This document shows positions 25,344 through 32,680 of a DNA stretch of 64,000 nucleotides, piece after piece. Made by a program: the position numbers and the translations under genes. Each line of letters opens with the position of its first letter. The first letter of the stretch is position 1. The DNA is from Pseudogemmobacter hezensis (GTDB lineage: Bacteria; Pseudomonadota; Alphaproteobacteria; Rhodobacterales; Rhodobacteraceae): assembly GCF_013155295.1 (NCBI RefSeq), contig NZ_JABJXT010000010.1:1-64000 (forward strand), in the 5' to 3' direction. The notes beneath the pieces were generated by a model. It was not told the DNA's origin and made no database searches. It saw only the letters and a program-made list of their open reading frames with translations.

Positions 25344-26824
25344 GGGGCGGCCGGCCCTTCGCGCCCGCCACGAAGGGCCGGCGCTTCGCAGGCTTGCGTC
25401 TGGTGACGCTTGCGCTGATCACCCTGACCATGGCGGCGCCCCGGCCCGCCATGGCCGATATTGCGCCCGATGTGCTGATCGCTTTCGGACTGCGGCCGCC
25501 GGATCGCAACTATGGCCGCGAAACCGCCGCCACGCAGACCGATCTTCTGTGGGTCGGCCATTATTCCGGCCCGACCGATGGCGTGCCCAACAATGAGATG
25601 CGGGTCTCGATCCGCAATTTCCAGGAGGCGCTCGGCGACCGCCCGACGGGCGAGCTGAATGATCGCCAGCGCGAGATTTTGCGCAATCGTGCGGCGGCGA
25701 CCTCGAAAGGGCAGCAGATCCAGACCAGCACCTCCAACTGGACGGGGATCCGCATGGCGCTGCCGATGGGTTTCCTGAGCCAGCCGACCGTTGATGGCGA
25801 GGATTTCCGTAACCTGGTCTTTTCGGGCCGGGCGGCGGTGCAGTTCGATCTGCGCCAGATCCGCACCATCGGGGCGACGAATACCGCCGATCTGGCCGCC
25901 TTCCTGGTGGAAAATGCCAGGGAAAGTGACCGGAACACCAAGGTGATTTCGCGCGGAAATGCCGGGGGGGTCAGCTACCTGCTGATCGAATCCTCGGGCA
26001 CGCGGGACTATATCATCATCGGCGCAGATCGTGGCGAGACGCGGGCCATCGTGATTCAGATCGCGGCGGATGCCCAGGCGGCGCTGCAGCCGGTGGTTCT
26101 TACCATGTTGGAATCTCTTGATCTTTTTGCGGGCGCGGGCGTCTCTGACAGCGAGCTGGAGGCGCGGCTTTATTCCGGTGACTACCCCGGGATGGAAGAT
26201 CGCCCCGCCTGGTATCGCACGATGCGGGCGAATGGCTCGGGCTCGCTTGTCTCGACCGAGGGGCATATTCTGACCAATCACCACGTGATCGGGATTTGCA
26301 CCTCGCTGACTGTGAATGGCCATCCGGCGCGGCTGATCGGGGCCGATGTGCGCACCGATCTGGCGCTGATCCAGAGCGATCACTTCGCCAACCGCGAGCC
26401 GATCTCGTTCCGCTCTTCCATGCCGCAGCCGGGCGAGAAGGTGATCGCCATGGGCTATCCGGTGTTCAGCCTGACCCAGGCGCAGAATGTGACCGACGGC
26501 ATCATCTCCAGCCCTTACGGCATGGAGGGGGATCTTCTGCATATGCAGGTCACTGCGCCGATCCAGCCGGGCAATTCCGGCGGCCCGGTGCTGGATGCCT
26601 TTGGCCGACAGGTCGCGGTGGTGGTGGCAAAGCCCAGCCAGGCGGCCCGCACCAGCCGCAGTATCGAAAACGTTGCCTGGGTGATCCGGGGCGAAGTGGC
26701 GATAGAGTTTCTTGAACGCTACGGGATCCGGTTCATCCGCGACCGTGGTTCACGCGAGCCGCTGACAACGGCTGAGGTGGTCTCTGGCCATCGGCAGCAG
26801 GCGCTGCGGATTGAATGCCACTAA
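25340..26824 (+). CDS. Trypsin-like serine protease with peptidoglycan-binding-like domain
   Basis: A 494-residue exported protease. Signal peptide about 1-39 (long, basic start, ending near AMA-DIAP); a PG_binding_1-like helical repeat about 50-110 (NNEMRVSIRNFQEALGDRPTGELNDRQREIL); a middle domain; S1C-type protease about 295-470 with His in TNHHVIG, Asp in VRTDLALIQ and Ser in QPGNSGGPVLDAFG, so the triad is complete. No PDZ domain. The start overlaps the lipoprotein stop (ATGA), so it is the sixth gene of the VWA-ABC operon. The protease may cleave an envelope component when the upstream sensor module fires. Followed by a strong bidirectional terminator. Confidence 0.9.
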   Translation: MRGGRPFAPATKGRRFAGLRLVTLALITLTMAAPRPAMADIAPDVLIAFGLRPPDRNYGRETAATQTDLLWVGHYSGPTDGVPNNEMRVSIRNFQEALGDRPTGELNDRQREILRNRAAATSKGQQIQTSTSNWTGIRMALPMGFLSQPTVDGEDFRNLVFSGRAAVQFDLRQIRTIGATNTADLAAFLVENARESDRNTKVISRGNAGGVSYLLIESSGTRDYIIIGADRGETRAIVIQIAADAQAALQPVVLTMLESLDLFAGAGVSDSELEARLYSGDYPGMEDRPAWYRTMRANGSGSLVSTEGHILTNHHVIGICTSLTVNGHPARLIGADVRTDLALIQSDHFANREPISFRSSMPQPGEKVIAMGYPVFSLTQAQNVTDGIISSPYGMEGDLLHMQVTAPIQPGNSGGPVLDAFGRQVAVVVAKPSQAARTSRSIENVAWVIRGEVAIEFLERYGIRFIRDRGSREPLTTAEVVSGHRQQALRIECH

Positions 26825-26855
26825 GACCAGTGTGCTTTCGGAACTGAGAAACGCA

Positions 26856-26897
26856 ATGGCCGCCCCGATCCAGGCACGGATCGGGGCGGCCATTTTA
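26856..26897. terminator. Strong bidirectional terminator between convergent genes
   Basis: A perfect 16-bp stem (26856-26871 with 26878-26893) and a 6-base loop, followed by TTTT on the + strand. It lies between the protease stop (26824) and the stop of the leftward membrane-protein gene (26904), so it serves both operons. Confidence 0.85.
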
Positions 26898-26903
26898 TCC
26901 TGG

Positions 26904-28607
26904 TTAATCCTCGTCCCGCTCACGCGGCGGGGCGGCGGTGGGAAGAATGTCCAGGGCCGGGTTGCGGCTCGCCGCCTCAATCCCCTGACGCTGACGATGC
27001 GCGCCCAGCTGCTCGATATCGCGGATTTCCTGGATGCTGGCCCCCATCGCAGATTCGTTGTTGTCGCCGTCCAGCTCCTGGCGAACCCGGGTCAGAAGGT
27101 CATCCGAGGCCAGGTCTGACGCAAAGGACCAAAGGCTGCGGCTGCCCTCTGGGGTGACGGTCTCGGCATCGACGGTTGCCGAGAGAATGCGGGTGCGGAA
27201 CTTCGACTGCTGGACGCTGGATTCGGTGCCATAGCTGTCGTGGATCGCTTTGCCAGTCATGCTTTTTTGGGTGTTGATCGAGCCGATCAGCTCCAGCAGC
27301 ACAACAGGCCCGCGATACCAGGTGACATTTTGCACCTCGATCGCGTCGCTGGTCAGACGCCCGCCCTGGCGGATCAGCCCGCGCCCGGTGGCCAGCGCCA
27401 TCGCAAACCAGACCGGGGCCGAGGTCAGCTGGCGCAGGCCTGCCTCACCCTCGGCAAAGGCATTGATCGCGCCGAAAGGCAGCAGTGCGAAAAGCAGGAT
27501 CCCCGCCCCGAAAAGCGCGATCAGCAGCGCCGCGATCAGCCGCTTTTGCGCCGCCGCACCTGCGTAATTGCGAATGCGCTGCGGATTGTCCTCGATCAGC
27601 ACCCGCGCTTTGAAATCGGCGTGGCTGGCGTTTTCCTGGTTCACAGTCTCGATGCCCGACATCGTATAGCGCAGATCGGGGTTGAATTGCTGAAGGCGGG
27701 CGCGAAACAGGGTCAGGAACTGCTCGGGCTTTGAGTTGTTCTTCATCCAGGTCATATCGGCTTCGATACGGGCCTGGGCTTTGGGTGCGGTGCGCGGCAC
27801 CAGGGCGCGGACAAAAGTGAAATCCAGCATCACACAAAGCGCCGAAACGGTAGCGGTGATCGCAATCCAGGGCGCGATGCGCATCGCCGCCTGGGGCAGG
27901 TAGCTTTGCAGAAATGCGGGAAGATCAGGCAGTTGCAGCCCGGTGACCGAGGTGCCCAGCAGCGCCAGCATGATCAGGCACAAAAGCGTCAGCGCCCCCC
28001 AGAACAGCGCCCGCAAGACGCTGGCAATCGCGCCTTTCAGTGGGTTCAGCAGCCGCCCCGCCGCCTTGCCGAAATGGCGCGGCAGATAGCGCCCGCGCTC
28101 GGTCATCAGGGCGACTTCGGCGCGGCTGAGGTTTTCGCGGATATAGCCTTTGCGGCTTTCAAACCAGGGCAGGATCTCATCGGGATTTCGCCAGTCATGC
28201 GGCAGCTCTGGCGGGATATAATCGCTTTGCCAGGCCCAGAAGCCGATCTTCAGCCAGCGCAGCGCCAGTGCCGCCAGCGCCAGCCAGGTGATCGACCAGA
28301 TCAGGCAAAAGCCCATCAGCGCCACAAAGCCGGGCACGATCCCCATCAGCGAGCGCAGCTCTGCCTCGGTGGTAAAGCCAGAAGAGCCGATGCCGAACCG
28401 CTCGGCCAGGTCGATCAGAAGGTCGTTGCCAAAGCGGCTGACCGCTTCGCGGATCCCCTCTTCGCGCAGGACGGCCAGGGCGTCACCGCCCAGATTGATC
28501 ACGCTTTGCCCGGTCAGTGCGGCGGATAGCGCCAGCATCAGAACAAGAATCACACCGGCCGCCAGATAGACCACGCGGATACGGCGGGGCAAATGATCGT
28601 AAAGCAT
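26904..28607 (-). CDS. Polytopic membrane protein of unknown family facing the VWA operon
   Basis: A 567-residue inner-membrane protein. Hydrophobic segments: about 12-32, 90-118, 190-215, 238-262 and 355-405. A cytosolic or periplasmic charged loop about 125-185 has the pattern SDYIPPELPHDWRNPDEILPWFESRKGYIRENLSRAEVAL, and the C-terminal 120 residues are soluble and end in PPRERDED. I do not recognise the family. GGAG precedes the ATG at 28607. It converges on the VWA operon through a shared terminator, which suggests, but does not prove, a functional link. The upstream 294 bases contain the divergent promoters of this gene and of the apionate operon. Confidence 0.75.
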   Translation of the reverse strand: MLYDHLPRRIRVVYLAAGVILVLMLALSAALTGQSVINLGGDALAVLREEGIREAVSRFGNDLLIDLAERFGIGSSGFTTEAELRSLMGIVPGFVALMGFCLIWSITWLALAALALRWLKIGFWAWQSDYIPPELPHDWRNPDEILPWFESRKGYIRENLSRAEVALMTERGRYLPRHFGKAAGRLLNPLKGAIASVLRALFWGALTLLCLIMLALLGTSVTGLQLPDLPAFLQSYLPQAAMRIAPWIAITATVSALCVMLDFTFVRALVPRTAPKAQARIEADMTWMKNNSKPEQFLTLFRARLQQFNPDLRYTMSGIETVNQENASHADFKARVLIEDNPQRIRNYAGAAAQKRLIAALLIALFGAGILLFALLPFGAINAFAEGEAGLRQLTSAPVWFAMALATGRGLIRQGGRLTSDAIEVQNVTWYRGPVVLLELIGSINTQKSMTGKAIHDSYGTESSVQQSKFRTRILSATVDAETVTPEGSRSLWSFASDLASDDLLTRVRQELDGDNNESAMGASIQEIRDIEQLGAHRQRQGIEAASRNPALDILPTAAPPRERDED

Positions 28608-28901
28608 CGCAAGGCTCCGTGTCGCCCAGGAAAAGAGGGGGCGGAAATTTCGTATAAAATGGGCTGAAGGCCCGGCTGGGACAAAATAACCGCTTGATAT
28701 TGAACTTTATTGGCAGGCCTGCGCAAGGGCTATGGCGGTGGCGTTTCCCATTTTGATTTCCGCAATTCCGTGTCTGGATGCGGGGGCAGGGTTGCGTGCT
28801 TATTGCGGTTAGCGCCGCAGCGCCTGGCCGCTTTGATGCCTCTTGCACTTTCGCTTCATCTGGCGCACTCATCATACCAGTTGAACATGAGGAGAGAGCC
28901 C

Positions 28902-29732
28902 ATGACGAAACTCGCCCTTTTCGGTGCCGGCGGCAAAATGGGGATGCGCCTGACGCGCAACCTGCTGACATCCGATTTCGATGTGACCTATGTCGAGGTC
29001 TCGGATGCCGGTCGGAGCCGCGCCAAAGAAACCCACGGCGTGACCTGCGTCACCCCTGATGAGGCGATTGTTGACGCCGAGGTGGTGGTGCTGGCGGTTC
29101 CTGATACCGCCATCGGCGCAGTCGCCCGCGATATCGTGCCGAAGCTGAAGTCCGGCACCATGGTAGTCTGCCTGGATGCGGCAGCGCCCTTCGCCAATCA
29201 CCTGCCGGAACGCGCCGATATCACCTATTTCGTGACCCATCCCTGCCATCCGCCGATCTTCAATGACGAAGCCACGCCTGAAGGCCGCGCTGACCATTTC
29301 GGCGGCATCGCGGCGCAGCAAGGTGTCGTCAACGCGCTGATGCAGGGCCCGGAAGAGCATTACGCTCTGGGCGAAAAAGTTGCCAAAACCATCTATGCCC
29401 CCGTTGCCCGCAGCCACCGCGTTACCGTCGAGCAGATGGCTTACCTGGAGCCGGGCCTCTCGGAAACCGTCTGCGCCTCGCTGCTGGTTGTGATGCGCGA
29501 AGCCATGGATGAGGTCATCAAGACCGGCGTTTCCTATGACTGCGCCCGCGACTTCCTGCTCGGCCATATGAACATCCTTGGCGCGGTGATCTTTGATGAG
29601 GTCAAGGGCGGCCAGTTCTCGGATGCCTGCAACAAGGCGATTGAGTTCGGCAAGCCGATGCTGATGCGCGACGACTGGAAGAAGGTCTTTGATTTCGAAG
29701 AAATCAAAGCCTCGATCATCCGCATCACCTGA
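28902..29732 (+). CDS. apnO: D-apionate oxidoisomerase-like dehydrogenase
   Basis: A 276-residue NAD(P)-binding protein with N-terminal Rossmann motif FGAGGKMGMRL, YVEVSD acidic end of the second strand and VVVLAVPDTAIG, followed by an all-helical C-terminal domain of the phosphogluconate-dehydrogenase type. Enzymes of this family called ApnO convert D-apionate to 3-oxo-isoapionate. The assignment rests on the next two genes, a RuBisCO-like protein and a DUF1537 kinase, which are the following steps in the described apionate pathways. ATG 28902 has GGAGAGAG in front; the open frame before it is non-coding. Alone, the sequence could also serve another beta-hydroxyacid. Confidence 0.75.
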   Translation: MTKLALFGAGGKMGMRLTRNLLTSDFDVTYVEVSDAGRSRAKETHGVTCVTPDEAIVDAEVVVLAVPDTAIGAVARDIVPKLKSGTMVVCLDAAAPFANHLPERADITYFVTHPCHPPIFNDEATPEGRADHFGGIAAQQGVVNALMQGPEEHYALGEKVAKTIYAPVARSHRVTVEQMAYLEPGLSETVCASLLVVMREAMDEVIKTGVSYDCARDFLLGHMNILGAVIFDEVKGGQFSDACNKAIEFGKPMLMRDDWKKVFDFEEIKASIIRIT

Positions 29733-29819
29733 TACGGCTATTGAAACCGCCTGCCGCGCCCCTTTCTCCTCCCATTGGCGCGGCGGGCGGCTTTTGCATG
29801 CGGGGGGAAGGGGGCGCCA

Positions 29820-31079
29820 ATGGCACAGGAGCAGATCCGTTTTCGCTATCTGATCGAGACGCCGGATGACCCCGAGCGGATGGCGGTCAAGATCGCCACC
29901 GATCAGTCGACCGGAACTTTCACCGACCTGCCGGGCGAAACCGCCGACGTAAAGGCGCGTTGCGCGGCCCGGGTGGTTTCGGTCACGGAACTCGAGCCTG
30001 CCGCGACACCCGGCTGGCCCTCGGATGCGCCGGGGCCGTTTCGCCGCGCTGAGGTGGTTATTGACTTTCCGCTGGAATCCATCGGCACGGATTTTGCCTC
30101 ACTGCAGACGATTGGCATCAATGCGCTTTACGGCACGCGGGGGCTGACGGGCGCGAGGCTCCTCGATGTAGAACTGCCCCAGGCCTATGCCGCGCATCCC
30201 GGGCCTCAGTTCGGGGTTGAGGGATCTTTCCGCCTTTGCGGCCTGAATTTCCCGGCCAAAGCGCCGATCATCGCCTCGATCATCAAGCCGTCTTTGGGGC
30301 TTTTGCCCGAAGAGGTTGCGGTGATGGTGCGCGAGCTGTGTGAGGCCGGGGTCGATTTCATCAAGGATGATGAGAAACTCACCTCGCCCGCCTATTCACC
30401 CTTTGACGAGCGGGTGGCGGCGATCATGCGGGTGATTGATGACCATGCGCAAAAGACCGGGAAGAAGGTGGTCTATGCCTTTGGTCTGTCCTCGGCCGAC
30501 CCTGAGGAAATGGTCCGCCGCCATGATGTGGTGGTGAAACATGGTGGCCAGGCGGCGGTGGTGAATATCAATTCCATCGGCTATGGCGGCATGACGTTTT
30601 TGCGCAAGCGCTCACAGCTGGCGCTGCATGCGCATCGCAACGGCTGGGATCTGATGACCCGGCACCCGGCGATTGGCATGACCTTCCGCCCCTATCAGAA
30701 GATCTGGCGGCTTTTGGGTGTTGATCAGTTCCAGATCAACGGCATCGCCGCGAAATACTGGGAGCCGGACGAAAGTTTCCTGCGTAGTTTCAAAGATATG
30801 GCAGAGCCGATCTTCTCGCCCAAGGATCGCGCCTTGCCGGTTTGCTGCTCTGGCCAATGGGGGGGGCAGGCGACCGCTACCTTCCAGGGCACGGGCGGCG
30901 CGCTTGATCTGATGTATCTGGGGGGCGGCGGTATTCATGGCCATCCGATGGGGGCTGCGGGCGGCGTTCGTGCCATTCGCCAGGCCTGGGAGGCGGCGGC
31001 CCAGGGCATCGCACTTGAGGTTTACGCGCAGACCCATGCAGAGCTGGCGGCCTCGCTGGCGAAATTCGGGAAGAAGTGA
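29820..31079 (+). CDS. RuBisCO-like protein, 3-oxo-isoapionate-4-phosphate processing
   Basis: A 419-residue form IV RuBisCO-like protein. The metal/carbamate motif is kept as VDFIKDDEKL (Lys at about residue 182), and ASIIKPSLGL and GGGGIHGHPMGAAGG match the phosphate-binding barrel loops. The loop-6 lysine region of real RuBisCO is not recognisable, so CO2 fixation is not expected. In apionate catabolism RLPs act either as decarboxylase (OiaX, giving L-erythrulose-1-phosphate) or as transcarboxylase/hydrolase (OiaT, giving 3-phosphoglycerate and glycolate); I cannot decide which. ATG 29820 follows a GGGGGAAGGGGG run. It ends on the ATG of the kinase gene (TGATG). Confidence 0.85.
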   Translation: MAQEQIRFRYLIETPDDPERMAVKIATDQSTGTFTDLPGETADVKARCAARVVSVTELEPAATPGWPSDAPGPFRRAEVVIDFPLESIGTDFASLQTIGINALYGTRGLTGARLLDVELPQAYAAHPGPQFGVEGSFRLCGLNFPAKAPIIASIIKPSLGLLPEEVAVMVRELCEAGVDFIKDDEKLTSPAYSPFDERVAAIMRVIDDHAQKTGKKVVYAFGLSSADPEEMVRRHDVVVKHGGQAAVVNINSIGYGGMTFLRKRSQLALHAHRNGWDLMTRHPAIGMTFRPYQKIWRLLGVDQFQINGIAAKYWEPDESFLRSFKDMAEPIFSPKDRALPVCCSGQWGGQATATFQGTGGALDLMYLGGGGIHGHPMGAAGGVRAIRQAWEAAAQGIALEVYAQTHAELAASLAKFGKK

Positions 31080-32437
31080 TGGCCGCTGATTACGCGCTTG
31101 ATTTCGCCTGGTATGGCGATGATTTCACCGGGGCTGCCGCCACGATGGAGGCGCTGACATTCGGTGGCCTGCCCTCGGTCCTGTTTCTGGAAACGCCGAC
31201 CGCCGCGCAGCTGGCGCGGTTTCCGGGGCTGCGCGGGGTGGGGGTGGCCTCGACCTCACGCACAGAAAACCCGGGCTGGATGCGGGAAAACCTGCCCGAT
31301 GCGTTTCGCGCCCTGGCAGCGCTGCGGCCGAGGGTGCTTCATTACAAGGTCTGCTCGACCCTCGATTCTGCGCCCCATATCGGCAATATCGGAACGGCGC
31401 TTGAGATCGGGCTGGGGCTCTTCAACAACCCCTGGGTCCCCATCGTGATCGCCGCGCCGCAGATGCGCCGCTATCAGGCCTTTGGCCACCTTTTCGCGGG
31501 CGTTGGCGCGGCGGTGCACCGCCTTGACCGCCATCCGGTGATGTCGCGTCATCCGGTCACGCCGATGGATGAGGCCGATGTCGCCGCCCATCTGTCGCGT
31601 CAGACCGATGTGGCAATCGGTTGCCTGACGCTGGAGGATTACGCGGCGGGCGCGGATGCGGCGCTGGCGGCCCTGCTGCGCCAGGGCGTGCGGGCGGTGA
31701 CGCTGGACGAGATGGATGCCGGGTCTGAGGCCGAGGCTGGCCGTCTGATCTGGCAGGCCTCAGACCATGAACCCCTGTTCGCAATCGGTTCGCAGGGCGT
31801 CGAATATGCGGTGATCCGGCATCTGGTGGCCCGGGGGCTGCATCAGCTGCCACCGACACCAGCAAGCCGGGGCAGGGCGGCGACGCCGATGATGGTGGTC
31901 TCTGGCTCTGTCTCGCCGATCACGGCGGCGCAGATTGGCTGGGCGCGTGGCAATGGTTTCACCACCTTCGCGCTGGATGCGGCGGCGCTTTGCCGGGGCG
32001 AGGATGTGATCGGCCCCCTGCAGGCGCAGGCGCTGGCCGCGCTGCGGTCGGGCCAGGATGTGCTGGTTCATACCGCCGAGGGGCCGGGCGATCCGGCGGT
32101 TGCGGCGCTTGCGCAGGCATTGGCGGCCACCGGGCGGGACGGGGCCGCCTTCAATCAGCAGATCGGCGAGACGCTGGGCCGTCTGCTGGCCGATCTGACC
32201 CGTGCGGCGGGCCTGCAGCGGGTGGTGATCTCGGGCGGCGATACCTCTGGCCATGCCACGCGGCAGATGGGGATCTTCGCGCTTGAGGCGCTGGTGCCGA
32301 CGATCCCGGGCGCGTCCCTGTCGCGGGCCCATGCGAGCGGCGATTTCGACGGGCTGGAGATCGCGCTGAAAGGCGGCCAGATGGGCAGCGAGGATTACTT
32401 CGGCTGGATCCGCGATGGCGGCGGCGCGCGCGGCTAA
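31079..32437 (+). CDS. oiaK: DUF1537 four-carbon-acid-sugar kinase, 3-oxo-isoapionate kinase-like
   Basis: A 452-residue kinase of the DUF1537 family. N-terminal substrate domain with WYGDDFTGAAATMEALTFGG (DDxTG motif), KVCSTLDSAPHIGNIGTALEIG and a C-terminal ATP domain with VSGSVSPITAAQIGWA and VVISGGDTSGHATRQMG. Members phosphorylate sugar acids such as D-threonate, erythronate, 2-oxo-tetronate or 3-oxo-isoapionate. Next to an ApnO-type dehydrogenase and an RLP, 3-oxo-isoapionate is the best substrate guess (OiaK). ATG 31079 overlaps the RLP stop by one base; GTG 31076 is also possible. A hairpin at 32461-32494 follows. Confidence 0.82.
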   Translation: MAADYALDFAWYGDDFTGAAATMEALTFGGLPSVLFLETPTAAQLARFPGLRGVGVASTSRTENPGWMRENLPDAFRALAALRPRVLHYKVCSTLDSAPHIGNIGTALEIGLGLFNNPWVPIVIAAPQMRRYQAFGHLFAGVGAAVHRLDRHPVMSRHPVTPMDEADVAAHLSRQTDVAIGCLTLEDYAAGADAALAALLRQGVRAVTLDEMDAGSEAEAGRLIWQASDHEPLFAIGSQGVEYAVIRHLVARGLHQLPPTPASRGRAATPMMVVSGSVSPITAAQIGWARGNGFTTFALDAAALCRGEDVIGPLQAQALAALRSGQDVLVHTAEGPGDPAVAALAQALAATGRDGAAFNQQIGETLGRLLADLTRAAGLQRVVISGGDTSGHATRQMGIFALEALVPTIPGASLSRAHASGDFDGLEIALKGGQMGSEDYFGWIRDGGGARG

Positions 32438-32460
32438 AAAGTGCGGCATTGATGAACAGA

Positions 32461-32496
32461 CGAAGGGGGCAGCCGGGAACGGTTGCCCCCTTCGTC
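32461..32496. terminator. Hairpin after apionate operon
   Basis: CGAAGGGGGCA (32461-32471) pairs with TGCCCCCTTCG (32484-32494) around 12 bases. The T-run after it is weak. It separates the kinase gene from the PQQ dehydrogenase gene. Confidence 0.55.
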
Positions 32497-32680
32497 ATTG
32501 CCGGCCTCGCGCAGCGCCGTCTGAGTATGTCCTGGCATACCGCTGCATACTTTCTTTGCCGGGGTGCGACATTTTGCCTTCACTCTGGCTTTGAAACGCA
32601 GTAACGGAACGATACCGTTTCGTTTCGTTGTGGCCTGCCGCCGGACAAATCCGGCCCTGCAGGACCACGCAGGAGGCATG

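Noticed and set aside
17831-28607. Part of a type VI secretion locus
   Set aside because: No tss, hcp, vgrG, clpV, kinase or phosphatase gene occurs in the window; only the accessory sensor-type proteins do.
29820-31079. True RuBisCO and a Calvin cycle locus
   Set aside because: The loop-6 lysine region is absent and the neighbours are sugar-acid enzymes, not cbb genes.
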